From the NCBI RefSeq assembly GCF_001192795.1, contig NZ_DF968179.1, positions 62,001 through 126,000 on the forward strand: 64,000 nt of DNA. Reading direction: 5' to 3'. Position 1 is the first letter of the stretch. Every line of letters begins with the position of its first letter. The DNA comes from Flexilinea flocculi (lineage in GTDB: Bacteria; Chloroflexota; Anaerolineae; Anaerolineales; Anaerolineaceae). Below, one piece after another: positions 18,125-26,239 of the stretch. The position numbers and the translations under genes were made by a program. The notes under the pieces are model-generated. The model did no database searches and had not been told where the DNA came from. It saw nothing but the letters and a program-made list of their open reading frames with translations.

Positions 18125-18469
18125 TTAAAACTTTTGCTTGAGGCGAGCGCTTTTTCCGCTGCGATCCCGCAAGAAATACAAACGACCGCGGCGAACCTTG
18201 CTGTGACGTTCTACGACAACTTTGTCAATGCGAGGGGAACGGGTAAGAAAAGTGCGTTCAACACCTATACCATTGGATGCGAGACGACGAACAGTAAATG
18301 TGGAATTTGTACCATTGTTATGGGTATAAAGGACAATGCCCTTAAATTCCTGAATACGTTCCCGATTACCTTCTTTAATTTTCACATGAACGGAAACACC
18401 ATCACCCGGAAGTAAATCCGGAATATTGGGATTGATCGGGGCTTCAATACTTCGTAAAATATCTGTCAT
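18125..18469 (-). CDS. rplS: 50S ribosomal protein L19
   Basis: L19 sits at the subunit interface of the 50S particle. From ATG 18469 it has 114 residues, normal for the family. Signatures are 'IPDLLPGDGVSVHVKIKEG', 'QEFKGIVL', 'GVERTFLTRSPRIDKV' and 'GRLYFLRDRSGKSAR'. A GTG three codons upstream is less likely, since the AGGTG Shine-Dalgarno spaces correctly to the ATG. The usual neighbours rpsP, rimM and trmD are absent. A strong promoter lies about 65 bp upstream and a terminator downstream, so this is a monocistronic unit. Confidence 0.97.
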   Translation of the reverse strand: MTDILRSIEAPINPNIPDLLPGDGVSVHVKIKEGNRERIQEFKGIVLYTHNNGTNSTFTVRRLASNGIGVERTFLTRSPRIDKVVVERHSKVRRGRLYFLRDRSGKSARLKQKF

Positions 18470-18532
18470 AATAAACACCTAATCCTTGCAAAGGGTTGCA
18501 TCGATATCAGCGCAATTTATGCGCGAGAACGG

Positions 18533-18561
18533 ATTATAGCACATTCTGGCAATCATGTAAA
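18533..18561 (-). promoter_or_regulatory. Sigma-70 type promoter of rplS
   Basis: On the minus strand TTTACA (-35, 18556-18561) and TATAAT (-10, 18533-18538) are separated by exactly 17 bp. Confidence 0.85.
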
Positions 18562-18618
18562 GCCGTTATAGTAATTCCAATTTTCGTAACAATTGCCAAA
18601 GCCATTGCCAAATCGCAA

Positions 18619-18642
18619 ATGCAGATTTTCACGCATCTGCAT
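18619..18642. repeat. Short inverted repeat ATGCAGAT/ATCTGCAT
   Basis: The 8-bp arms (18619-18626 and 18635-18642) flank an 8-nt centre, upstream of the rplS promoter. It could be an operator or a decayed hairpin. The rest of the 18470-18907 spacer holds the rplS promoter and a dispersed element. Confidence 0.4.
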
Positions 18643-18740
18643 TGTTTCATAAGAATACCTTATTTTTTCAAAAAAAAAGGGTTTGTTCTTCAAACTACTT
18701 ACGCAGGGTGATTACATGTCAGCAAATCGAACTGTTGCAG

Positions 18741-18868
18741 GTCAATAATTCGAAATATGGACTTGTTATCCAAATCAATCGAAAAAAAACTTGTTATTAT
18801 GTTGCTTTTTTGCTTCGCGTTAATACATCATAATAACAAAAATTCTTCCTCACATTTCGAATTGCTGG
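18741..18868. repeat. Dispersed palindromic element upstream of the decarboxylase operon
   Basis: Ends are AATAATTCGAAATATGG and CACATTTCGAATTGCTGG. The stem TTGTTATTATGTTG pairs with CATCATAATAACAA with one mismatch; its tip is degenerate. The right end is 40 bp before the mmdA-like start. Confidence 0.8.
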
Positions 18869-18907
18869 TTGCCGCAGAAAATCCGGTTTTAAGGTAGAAT
18901 TGTATGA

Positions 18908-20455
18908 ATGGAAAAATTGCCTGTTGATCCCCGGATTGCTGAACTGAAGAAACGCAAACAGGAAGTTTTGAAAGGCGGCGGTTCGGAAAGAATTGCAAAA
19001 CAACACGCCAAGGGGAAACTGACTGCGCGCGAACGGATTGAGTATTTGCTCGATCCCGGTTCATTTCAGGAATTGGAATCATACATTCTATCCCGATTTG
19101 AACAAAAAGAAAAGATTCATGGCGATGGTGTAATTACCGGGTTCGGTACAATTGACAATCGCCTTGTTTATGTATATGCGCAGGACTTTACCGTTTATGG
19201 TGGAACCATGAGCGAGATGCAAAGTCGGAAAATCTGTCGAATGATGGATCTTGCGTTAGAAAATAAAGCGCCTGTGATTCATATCATTGATTCAGGTGGA
19301 GCCAGAATTCAGGAAGGGATTGTCAGTCTGGCCGGTTACGCAGGTATCTTTCTTCGGACAACCAGGCTCTCAGGACTTGTCCCGCAAATCAGCTTGATTA
19401 TGGGACCTTGTGCTGGCGGAGCTGCTTATTCTCCGGCTGCTACTGATTTCATTATTATGACCCGAAAGAATTCGTTTATGTTTTTAACCGGGCCTGATGT
19501 GGTGAAATCTGTGACAGGTGAGGTAATTGACGCTGAAAATTTAGGCGGAAGCGATACACATCTGATAAAAAGCGGATTAGCTCATCTTGCTGGGAACACG
19601 GATGAAGAAGCACTGCAGCTTTGTCGAAAGGTCTTTTCATATTTTCCAAATCATGCACTTGAAAAAGCGGTTGTTATTCCAACAGAGGATTCACCGGATC
19701 GGACTGAGGATTGCCTGAATTCAATGATTCCGGAAGATCCATCGGAACCCTATTCCATGCATGCCGTCATCGAAAAAATCGTTGACAAAAACAGCTTTTT
19801 GGAACTGCAAGCTGATTTTGCACCCAATTGCATCATTGGACTGGCGCGTTTTAATGGAAAAGGTGTCGGAATCGTTGCCCAGGAGCCGGCAAAAATTGCG
19901 GGTGTGATGGACATTGATTCCTCAGATAAGATTGCCCGCTTTGTTCGGACATGCGATTGTTATAATCTGCCGATTGTGACTTTGGTGGATTGCCCGGGTT
20001 TTCTTCCGGGAGTTTATCAGGAACATCACGGCGTAATCCGTCATGGGGCAAAAGTGCTGTATGCATACTCTGAATCGACTGTACCGAAGATTACAGTTAT
20101 TATTCGAAAGGCTTATGGCGGTGCTTATATTGTACTTGGCAGCAAGATGATGGGAACCGATATTACCTATGCCTGGCCAAGTGCGGAAATCGCTGTGATG
20201 GGACCGGAAGGTGCAACAAAAATCTTGTACCGAAAACAAATTGATGAGGCTGAAGATCCGGAAGCTGAACATGACCGACTAGTTGATGAATATCGGAAAA
20301 AGTTTCTGAATCCGTATATATCCGCCGAAGCCGGATACATTGATGATATTATCGAGCCGAAAGAAACGCGTCCGAAGATAATTGCCGCCCTGGCAGGAAT
20401 CCGTTTCAAGAAAATAGAACGCGATCTGAAGAAACATGGAAATATGCCGGTGTAG
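18908..20455 (+). CDS. mmdA: Carboxyltransferase (alpha) subunit of a Na+-translocating acyl-CoA decarboxylase
   Basis: The subunit moves CO2 from the substrate acyl-CoA, probably methylmalonyl-CoA, to the biotin on the carrier subunit. The 515 residues form two crotonase-fold halves, with 'HAKGKLTARERIEYLLDPGSF' at the start, 'HIIDSGGARIQEG' and 'MGPCAGGAAYSPA' in the first half, and 'VDCPGFLPGVYQEHHGVIRHGAK' region plus 'KAYGGAYIVLGSK' in the second. Gene order A-D-C-B behind it matches known methylmalonyl-CoA decarboxylase operons, which favours mmdA over pccB. ATG 18908 is the only in-frame start; an overlapping ATG at 18904 is out of frame and stops quickly. Confidence 0.92.
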   Translation: MEKLPVDPRIAELKKRKQEVLKGGGSERIAKQHAKGKLTARERIEYLLDPGSFQELESYILSRFEQKEKIHGDGVITGFGTIDNRLVYVYAQDFTVYGGTMSEMQSRKICRMMDLALENKAPVIHIIDSGGARIQEGIVSLAGYAGIFLRTTRLSGLVPQISLIMGPCAGGAAYSPAATDFIIMTRKNSFMFLTGPDVVKSVTGEVIDAENLGGSDTHLIKSGLAHLAGNTDEEALQLCRKVFSYFPNHALEKAVVIPTEDSPDRTEDCLNSMIPEDPSEPYSMHAVIEKIVDKNSFLELQADFAPNCIIGLARFNGKGVGIVAQEPAKIAGVMDIDSSDKIARFVRTCDCYNLPIVTLVDCPGFLPGVYQEHHGVIRHGAKVLYAYSESTVPKITVIIRKAYGGAYIVLGSKMMGTDITYAWPSAEIAVMGPEGATKILYRKQIDEAEDPEAEHDRLVDEYRKKFLNPYISAEAGYIDDIIEPKETRPKIIAALAGIRFKKIERDLKKHGNMPV

Positions 20456-20489
20456 ATAACAACCGGTTAGAAAGGAAGAAAAAACATAT

Positions 20490-20777
20490 ATGAATAATGT
20501 TGGAATAATTACCCAATCTTTGCTGATCACCTTGATCGGTATGGTCATTTTATTCATCTCCCTGTTTATTCTGTGGGGTGTGATGGAGTTATTAGTAAGG
20601 TTCCTTAAGGATCCTGCAGAAGCTGCAGAAGAAATCGAAGAACCCGAAGTTGTTTCTGTCGGTGAAGATGAATTGAAGATGCGGGCTGCCGCTGCGGCTG
20701 TCGCTTCGATTCAGGATTACGACCTGAAAATGAAAATCGCTGCCGCTGCAGCAAGTGCTGTATCTGTAAAGAAATAA
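20490..20777 (+). CDS. Decarboxylase gamma/delta subunit (OadG family)
   Basis: This 95-residue protein has one N-terminal membrane helix (about residues 10-35) and a charged, Ala-rich cytoplasmic tail ending 'MKIAAAAASAVSVKK'. OadG-type subunits anchor the carboxyltransferase and biotin carrier to the membrane pump. The tail contains two imperfect 'KMRAAAAAVAS / KMKIAAAAAS' segments. AGGAAG precedes the ATG. Its position between the A and C subunits is standard. Confidence 0.9.
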   Translation: MNNVGIITQSLLITLIGMVILFISLFILWGVMELLVRFLKDPAEAAEEIEEPEVVSVGEDELKMRAAAAAVASIQDYDLKMKIAAAAASAVSVKK

Positions 20778-20839
20778 TCTTTTCGTTTCGCCAATCATTG
20801 CGAAAATGTATAACAAAAAATAATTAAGGAGTTATTCAT

Positions 20840-21250
20840 ATGAAACTGAACATTAAGGTTGAAGGTAAAAATTTTTCTGTGGAAATTGCAGATCCCAATG
20901 CGAATCCGATGATTGTCAATGTGGAAGGAACTGAATTCAGTGTTTATTCCGATAATGCACCGCGCGCTGCTGTTGCGGCACCGGTTACCACTCCTGCAGC
21001 CGCTCCAGCTCCTGTTAAACCAGTAGCAGCCGGCGCTGATGTTATAAAAGCACCCATTCCCGGCGTTATTCAGGAAGTCAACGTGACAGCGGGTCAGACA
21101 GTGAAAAAAGGCGATGTGCTGTTCGTTTTGGAAGCAATGAAAATGAAAAATAACATCACTGCAATGCGTGCAGGAACAATCGCTTCTGTCAATGTAAGCA
21201 AAGGTGATACCGTTACTCATGGGCAGGTGTTGCTGTCATTTGCTGATTAA
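20840..21250 (+). CDS. mmdC: Biotin carboxyl carrier subunit of the decarboxylase
   Basis: The protein carries CO2 on biotin between the carboxyltransferase and the membrane pump. It has 136 residues: an N-terminal part, an Ala/Pro-rich flexible linker (about 43-66) and a biotinyl domain with the biotin lysine at Lys101 in 'EAMKMKNN'. A perfect AAGGAG Shine-Dalgarno precedes the ATG. The gene lies 62 bp after the gamma subunit and 12 bp before the beta subunit. Confidence 0.94.
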   Translation: MKLNIKVEGKNFSVEIADPNANPMIVNVEGTEFSVYSDNAPRAAVAAPVTTPAAAPAPVKPVAAGADVIKAPIPGVIQEVNVTAGQTVKKGDVLFVLEAMKMKNNITAMRAGTIASVNVSKGDTVTHGQVLLSFAD

Positions 21251-21262
21251 GAGGAAATTACT

Positions 21263-22396
21263 ATGGGTAACTTTGGTAGTTTCATCAGTTCTTCGTTTCT
21301 GGCATTAAGCTGGCAAAATATTGTGATGATTTGTATTGGACTGGTTCTAATTGGTCTGGCGATCATTAAAGAATATGAACCTAATTTGCTGTTGCCTATT
21401 GGATTCGGCTGCATTCTGGCGAATCTGGGTATGTCGATTAATACTGGTTTCATGAAAGTTTTGTATGAAGCTGGTATCGAGACAGAATTATTTCCGCTCC
21501 TGATTTTCATCGGAGTTGGAGCCATGATTGATTTCCGCCCGCTGCTTGCAATGCCGAAAATGGTCATTTTAGGCGCTGCAGGACAGTTCGGTATTTATGG
21601 AACATTAATTTTAGGCTGCATCCTTGCTAAGTATATTCCCGGACTAAAATGGGGTTTGGCGGAAGCCGCATCAATTGGTACGATTGGGGCAATTGACGGA
21701 CCAACGGCAATTTATGTCACCTCGAAAATTGCGCCGCATCTTTTAGGCCCGATTGCTGTTGCCGCCTATTCCTATATGAGCTTGGTTCCGATTATTCAAC
21801 CTCCGATTATGAAAGCATTGACATCGAAAGCGGATCGGCAAATCCATATGGAATATGCTGCGCGACCGGTTTCAAACCGTGCTGTGATTGTCTTCCCGAT
21901 GCTTGTCACAATCGCTATCAGCATTATTTCTCCTGCAGCTGCTCCATTAATCGCCGCGTTGATGCTGGGTAATTTGATGAAAGAGAGTGGTGTTGTTCCT
22001 CGTTTAGACAAAGCTGCTCAAAATGAAATCATCAATATATCTACACTTTTCCTGGGACTTGCAGTTGGCGCTACTATGACCGGCGAAAGTTTCTTGAAAC
22101 CGGATGTACTTTTTATTCTGATTTTAGGATTACTTGCTTTCATACTCGATACTGCTGCCGGAGTCCTTTTTGGACAATTCATGAAAGTTATCAGCGGCCG
22201 TAAGATTAATCCGTTAATTGGTGCATGCGGTATCAGCGCATTCCCGATGTCGGGCCGTATTGTTGCACAAATGGCATTGAAAGATGATCCGGATAACTTC
22301 ATTTTAATGCATGCCATGGGATCCAACACAGCCGGACAGCTCGGCTCTGTGGTTGCCGGTGGCGTCTTACTTGCGCTTGTCCAAAGTATGCTCTGA
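21263..22396 (+). CDS. mmdB: Na+-translocating decarboxylase beta subunit (OadB family)
   Basis: The membrane subunit releases CO2 from carboxybiotin and exports Na+. The 377 residues form about nine to eleven helices with family signatures 'GIGAMIDFRPLLAMP'-type loop ('FIGVGAMIDFRPLLAMPK'), 'IDGPTAIYVTSKIAP', 'GNLMKESGVVPRL', 'TMTGESFL' and 'GACGISAFPMSGRI'. The Asp of 'GAIDGPT' is the conserved Na+-coordinating region in the family. It ends the operon, followed by a terminator. This gives the cell a Na+ gradient from succinate/propionate-type metabolism. Confidence 0.95.
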   Translation: MGNFGSFISSSFLALSWQNIVMICIGLVLIGLAIIKEYEPNLLLPIGFGCILANLGMSINTGFMKVLYEAGIETELFPLLIFIGVGAMIDFRPLLAMPKMVILGAAGQFGIYGTLILGCILAKYIPGLKWGLAEAASIGTIGAIDGPTAIYVTSKIAPHLLGPIAVAAYSYMSLVPIIQPPIMKALTSKADRQIHMEYAARPVSNRAVIVFPMLVTIAISIISPAAAPLIAALMLGNLMKESGVVPRLDKAAQNEIINISTLFLGLAVGATMTGESFLKPDVLFILILGLLAFILDTAAGVLFGQFMKVISGRKINPLIGACGISAFPMSGRIVAQMALKDDPDNFILMHAMGSNTAGQLGSVVAGGVLLALVQSML

Positions 22397-22415
22397 TCAA
22401 ATATTTTAGAGTTTT

Positions 22416-22450
22416 GAGGCTGAAGCGAAAGCTTACAGCCTCTTTTTTTT
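22416..22450 (+). terminator. Terminator of the decarboxylase operon
   Basis: GAGGCTG (22416-22422) pairs with CAGCCTC (22436-22442), followed by eight T residues. It lies 20 bp past the beta-subunit stop. Confidence 0.9.
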
Positions 22451-22541
22451 TAATGTTTTCCATCCTCTTCGAAAGATATGCCTATATCTCTCTTGAGATA
22501 ATGGAAGACTATTCACTCCATTTTCCATAACAGAAAATGAT

Positions 22542-22567
22542 TGTCATGAAAATATGACACTTGTCAT
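22542..22567. promoter_or_regulatory. Triple TGTCAT operator-like array
   Basis: TGTCAT (22542-22547), ATGACA (22554-22559) and TGTCAT (22562-22567) alternate in orientation with 6- and 2-bp gaps. They end 9 bp before a good -35 box. This is the layout of a dimer-binding repressor or activator site; the regulator is not known. Confidence 0.6.
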
Positions 22568-22576
22568 AAAAACGAC

Positions 22577-22604
22577 TTGCATTATATGACGAATGTAATA
22601 TAAT
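22577..22604 (+). promoter_or_regulatory. Sigma-70 type promoter with no obvious ORF downstream
   Basis: TTGCAT (22577-22582) and TATAAT (22599-22604) are separated by 16 bp. Transcription should start near 22611. Confidence 0.75.
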
Positions 22605-22610
22605 AGTGAC

Positions 22611-22711
22611 CAGGGACAGCAAAAGCAAAATTCTTCTTTTTATCTTTTTCCATGCCGCCTTTATATTTTTGAGAAAAAATGTGAAGGCGGCACTCCTTTT
22701 TATATTTTTTT
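22611..22711 (+). ncRNA. Candidate small RNA
   Basis: The segment from the predicted start site to a terminator-like hairpin is about 100 nt and has no plausible ORF with a ribosome binding site. Its 3' part is a stem-loop, TGCCGCCTT (22653-22661) with AAGGCGGCA (22684-22692), extended by weaker T/A pairs. A U-rich stretch (22693-22711) follows. Promoter, operator array and terminator together suggest a regulated independent transcript; no Rfam family is recognised. Confidence 0.45.
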
Positions 22712-22755
22712 CGCCCCACAACCAGAAAAGATTATCATACCTGTCTATTCCTCAT

Positions 22756-22800
22756 CAGCAATTCGAATCAAATATTAAGTTCTTTATTTCGAACCGTTGG
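22756..22800. repeat. Minimal element (ends only)
   Basis: CAGCAATTCGAAT and TTTCGAACCGTTGG are inverted ends separated by about 18 bp. The central hairpin is missing. Confidence 0.6.
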
Positions 22801-22809
22801 ATGTCTGTC

Positions 22810-22890
22810 ACTAATTCGAAATACGGGGCAGTACTTCGAATAATGCACACAAATACATGATGTTGTGTTGCGTTTTTGTTTTGTGCTGAA
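22810..22890. repeat. Left half of a dispersed element
   Basis: CTAATTCGAAATACGG is a left end, followed by TGTTGTGTTGCGTTTTTG, a left hairpin arm without its partner. Different sequence follows abruptly. Confidence 0.5.
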
Positions 22891-22920
22891 GATTTATATA
22901 ATAAATCATTCATGGGTTAA

Positions 22921-23033
22921 TCTGTTATTCCGAGGAGTGTGTCAGCTCGATGAAACAATCGATTCTTCTATGTGTCAAGAGATTGCTTAACCCCTACGGA
23001 CTCGTCCCTCCAGGGTAATAACAAAGACAGGTT
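22921..23033. repeat. Degenerate copy of a second palindromic repeat (GTCATTGCG type)
   Basis: CTGTTATTCCGAGGAG at the left and AGAGATTGCTT, then GGTAATAACAAAGACAG, at the right resemble the repeat at 24464-24548 in degenerate form. Downstream, TCCATTTGA (23042-23050) pairs with TCAAATGGA (23068-23076). Nothing else is recognised in the 22891-23244 spacer. Confidence 0.4.
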
Positions 23034-23244
23034 TCATCCACTCCATTTGACTTGTTTTCAACTACTTTCAAATGGAACATCATTAATTAAAAGGTACAAG
23101 TCTTTAATTTTTTCGATCATCCGTATTCGTTTCTCCGAATTTCTTATATTTCTACCTGCTGGATGTCTATCTGTATTATTGACTTTATTGATACAATTGA
23201 CATAACTGGATTTGGCTCTATAGACTGAGTAGGAGGAAAAAATT

Positions 23245-23676
23245 ATGTTTCATACAATTATTGTGGCCGGAAATATCGGACGTGATCCAGAAATGCGATA
23301 TACCCCTTCAGGTGTAGCGGTAACATCCTTTAGTGTGGCATCAAGCCGTCAATATAGCAATGCACAGGGACAAGCTGTCAAAGAAACGATTTGGTTCCGA
23401 GTAAGCTGCTGGTCAAAATTAGCTGAATATGCGAATACTTATTTAAAAAAGGGGAACAAAGTCCTGATTGAAGGCCGTTTGGTTCCGGATACAACGACAG
23501 GCGGACCAAGAATATGGAATAGAAGCGATGGAACAACCTCTGCTTCTTATGAAATTAATGCCGTGACGATTCGTTCTCTGGCAACCCGCTCCGAAAGCGA
23601 AGGGACAGCGAATAATTCAAGCGGTTTCCCGGAATACAGCGAACCTTCTATAGAAGAGGATGACATTCCATTCTAA
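23245..23676 (+). CDS. ssb: Single-stranded DNA-binding protein
   Basis: SSB coats single-stranded DNA and recruits replication and repair proteins. The 143 residues show an OB-fold: 'IIVAGNIGRDPEMRYTPSGVAVTSFSVA' region, 'KETIWFRVSCWSKLAEYANTYLKKG' region and the acidic 'EEDDIPF' tip that binds partner proteins. A strong GGAGGA Shine-Dalgarno precedes the ATG. Its stop overlaps the next start (TAATG). It is not placed between rpsF and rpsR, so this may be a second or relocated ssb. Confidence 0.95.
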   Translation: MFHTIIVAGNIGRDPEMRYTPSGVAVTSFSVASSRQYSNAQGQAVKETIWFRVSCWSKLAEYANTYLKKGNKVLIEGRLVPDTTTGGPRIWNRSDGTTSASYEINAVTIRSLATRSESEGTANNSSGFPEYSEPSIEEDDIPF

Positions 23677-24326
23677 TGAACACATCAGAAAAAATATTAG
23701 AAATTGCTGAGTTGGCATATAAAGATTTTGAAGCTCGAACTTCTGCACGTGATACAGCTTTAACACTGGCACGCGAATTAACCAGACATGCAGCAAATTC
23801 GATCAGGGCTATTCATCGAAATGAAAATGAATTAGCCCATCATCATTTGAATCAAGCAAAATTGATTGTTGAAAAATTGCAGAACGGATTGAGTGAATTT
23901 CCCGATCTTTATTATGCGGGGTATACACAGGATGCGATTAAAGAATTCTGTGAAGCAAGTTTAACTTGCGCCTTGATTGAAGGAGAAATGATTCCGACTC
24001 CCGAAGAATTGAAAATTCCCTATGCAACGTATTTACGGGGCATGGCGGAGACACCGGGGGAGTTGCGCCGCCGTTGTATGGATATCCTGCGTATGGGCTA
24101 TTCGGATGATGCTGAAAAACTTTTAAGTCTGATGGATGATATCTATTCCATCATGATCACAATGGATTATCCGGATGCAGTAACCAATGGATTACGGAGA
24201 CAGACAGATTTACTTCGCGGAATTGTTGAAAGAACAAGAGCTGATTTGACGCTCAGCCTGCGAGAAGAAAAACTAAAAACAATGCTCCAGTCAGCGGTTG
24301 ATACATTTTCTGAAAAACGATCCTGA
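23676..24326 (+). CDS. Translin-family protein
   Basis: The 216-residue all-helical protein resembles eukaryotic translin, an octameric single-stranded RNA/DNA-binding protein. The best landmark is 'YATYLRGMAETPGELRRRCMDIL' region (about 116-138), matching the translin 'YLxGVADLTGELMR' segment. The N-terminal helix 'ARDTALTLARELTRHAANSIRAIHR' region and the central 'FPDLYYAGYTQDAIKEFCEA' region, with its conserved 'QEYVEA'-like surface, also fit. Acidic residues that would form a TRAX-type nuclease site are not evident. Its start overlaps the ssb stop by 1 bp, so it is translated with SSB, which argues for a role with single-stranded nucleic acid. Confidence 0.75.
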   Translation: MNTSEKILEIAELAYKDFEARTSARDTALTLARELTRHAANSIRAIHRNENELAHHHLNQAKLIVEKLQNGLSEFPDLYYAGYTQDAIKEFCEASLTCALIEGEMIPTPEELKIPYATYLRGMAETPGELRRRCMDILRMGYSDDAEKLLSLMDDIYSIMITMDYPDAVTNGLRRQTDLLRGIVERTRADLTLSLREEKLKTMLQSAVDTFSEKRS

Positions 24327-24419
24327 CTCTACAAATTCAGCACTTACGGATTATTGTGAGGCGTATTATTTCATTCGATGAGATAATGCGCCTTCATTAT
24401 TTATGGATCAAAAAAGCAC

Positions 24420-24453
24420 AGCAACGAATAATCCCTCCCATAATTCGAATTGC
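24420..24453. repeat. Right half of a dispersed element
   Basis: GCAACGAATAATCCCTCCC then ATAATTCGAATTGCT match the right arm base and right end of other copies. The left half is missing. Confidence 0.55.
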
Positions 24454-24463
24454 TATAAGGAAC

Positions 24464-24548
24464 CTGTCATTGCGTGGCAATCTCCCCGGCACATGTAGGG
24501 CAAAGCGCCATCCGGAAAGAGATTGCTTCTCAATGATCGCAATGACAG
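24464..24548. repeat. Palindromic repeat of the GTCATTGCG type
   Basis: CTGTCATTGCG (24464-24474) is the exact inverse of CGCAATGACAG (24538-24548). Inside, GCAATCTC pairs with GAGATTGC (24519-24526). Repeats of this kind are widespread in unrelated bacterial genomes. The remainder of the 24327-24791 spacer shows nothing clear. Confidence 0.75.
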
Positions 24549-24791
24549 ATCCATCCATATTTCGAACAGCAGATGAAAGAAATTACACTTCCGATAAAGA
24601 AAATTGAATTCTATTTTCATAGGAATTACTGGGTAAAACTGAATCACAACGATGGAAACAAAATTTTCGTATACAATTGAAAAGAAAAATTAAAATAATC
24701 ATTTATAGCAACATTATCAGAATGACGATTTAAGAGAGATGGTTATGACTATCTCTGAAAAGAACTGATACAAAATAGAAATTGAAAACAA

Positions 24792-25676
24792 ATGAAACCG
24801 CCATTAAAAAAGCCTGAACGAATCGCTGTTACCTGGGCTCCGAGTTTACAGGAAGCAAAATTCGAAGCGATGAAAATCGTAAAAGAGATTTCGTCTGCCG
24901 GAGGGAAAACCGTTACGGCGGAAGGATTCTCCTTATATGATTCAAGATTCCGCGAAATATTACAGAGTGAACCCTATGATCTGGTAATTACGCTGGGTGG
25001 GGATGGAACAATGTTGCGCACTGGAAAATTATGCGCTCCTGTGCATGTTCCCATCTGCGGGATCAATATGGGCAGTTTTGGATTTCTGATTGAAGTTCAG
25101 CAAAATCAGTGGCATGAAATGATCCCATTACTGTTGGATGGATCGTGGAAAATTGAAGAACGGATGATGCTTCATGTCGAACTACAGAGAAAATTCAGTA
25201 ATCTGCTGCAATGGGAGGTGCTGAATGATGCAGTGGTTGCACACGGGGCAGAACTGCGGCCAATTCGAGTGAATGTCAAAGTCAGCGGCCACCTTCTGAC
25301 CGATTATGTTGCGGACGGGTTAATTGTCTCAACTGCTACCGGATCTACAGCGTATGCGATGGCTGCAGGAGGACCGATTCTTCAACCTGAGTTACGAAAT
25401 ATGCTGGTAATTCCCATTGCTCCGCATCTGTGTCTGGATCGCGGTTTGATTTTACAGGAAGGTGAAACGGTCGATATTTCCGTTGCAGCAGATCACGAAA
25501 CCGTTTTTTCTCCGGATGGTGCAAAAGGTGTAATTTTGTCTGAGGATGATCGCATATGCGTCTCTTCTTCCGAATACTCTGCTCAATTCATCCGATTTCG
25601 GGATAACGGTTTTTTTTACCAAAATTTCATTCAATATATGCAGCGGAATCCAAGCGCTGTAAGAGATAAATCATGA
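24792..25676 (+). CDS. nadK: NAD kinase
   Basis: The enzyme phosphorylates NAD to NADP. The 294 residues carry the catalytic 'GGDGT' motif (69-73), 'NMGSFGFLIE' and the glycine-rich 'DGLIVSTATGSTAYAMAAGGPI' region near 180, all diagnostic. Length is normal. There is no strong Shine-Dalgarno before the ATG. Its stop overlaps the start of the next gene by 4 bp (ATGA), forming an operon with the zinc-finger protein and recN, the common nadK-recN linkage. Confidence 0.96.
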   Translation: MKPPLKKPERIAVTWAPSLQEAKFEAMKIVKEISSAGGKTVTAEGFSLYDSRFREILQSEPYDLVITLGGDGTMLRTGKLCAPVHVPICGINMGSFGFLIEVQQNQWHEMIPLLLDGSWKIEERMMLHVELQRKFSNLLQWEVLNDAVVAHGAELRPIRVNVKVSGHLLTDYVADGLIVSTATGSTAYAMAAGGPILQPELRNMLVIPIAPHLCLDRGLILQEGETVDISVAADHETVFSPDGAKGVILSEDDRICVSSSEYSAQFIRFRDNGFFYQNFIQYMQRNPSAVRDKS

Positions 25677-26233
25677 ATTCGAATACAAATCACATTCAAA
25701 CATGCTATAAACATCCAAACCGCCAGACTGTACTGCGGTGTAATCAATGCGGACGTCCAATTTGTCTGGATTGTGCCGTGTCTACTCCTACCGGATATCG
25801 CTGCAAAGAATGTATAAAAGAGCAACAGAGACGATTTAATAACAGTATCCCGCGGGATTATATCTTTGCAGGATTGATTGCCTTTATTCTTGGATTGGCG
25901 GGTTCATATTTCTTAATAGTGCTCCGTATATTATCCGGAATTTTCGCACTGTTGCTTGGCCCTTCCATCGGGATGCTGGTGGTGAAACTGGTGCGTGCTG
26001 TCACCCAAAAAAGGCGGTCCTCCACGTTAAATCATGTAACCGTCATTGCAGCAGGTATTGGAGCCGGTCTTCCATTACTCAGCAACGTTTTTCGTATCTT
26101 ACAATCCATTGTTGTTGGAAATTTTCGTTTATTATTCAGTAATACACTTGAAATTGGCTGGGGCGTTGCCTTTCTGGTTCTCTTATGCAGTGTTATCCTG
26201 TCAAATATGAAAGGTTTTTCAATTCGAAGATAA
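25673..26233 (+). CDS. B-box-type zinc finger membrane protein
   Basis: The N-terminal 45 residues form a zinc-binding module ('CYKHPN', 'CNQCGRPICLDC', 'GYRCKEC') like the B-box finger seen at the start of bacterial membrane proteins. Three to four hydrophobic helices follow (about 60-110, 125-145 and 160-182). In bacteria this finger often precedes rhomboid or unknown membrane domains; here no protease motif is visible. The function is unknown. It lies between nadK and recN with a 4-bp overlap and a 6-bp gap. Confidence 0.8.
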   Translation: MNSNTNHIQTCYKHPNRQTVLRCNQCGRPICLDCAVSTPTGYRCKECIKEQQRRFNNSIPRDYIFAGLIAFILGLAGSYFLIVLRILSGIFALLLGPSIGMLVVKLVRAVTQKRRSSTLNHVTVIAAGIGAGLPLLSNVFRILQSIVVGNFRLLFSNTLEIGWGVAFLVLLCSVILSNMKGFSIRR

Positions 26234-26239
26234 TTCCTT

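Noticed and set aside
24356-24607. 83-residue ORF after the translin-like gene
   Set aside because: It is composed of two repeat families and has no ribosome binding site.
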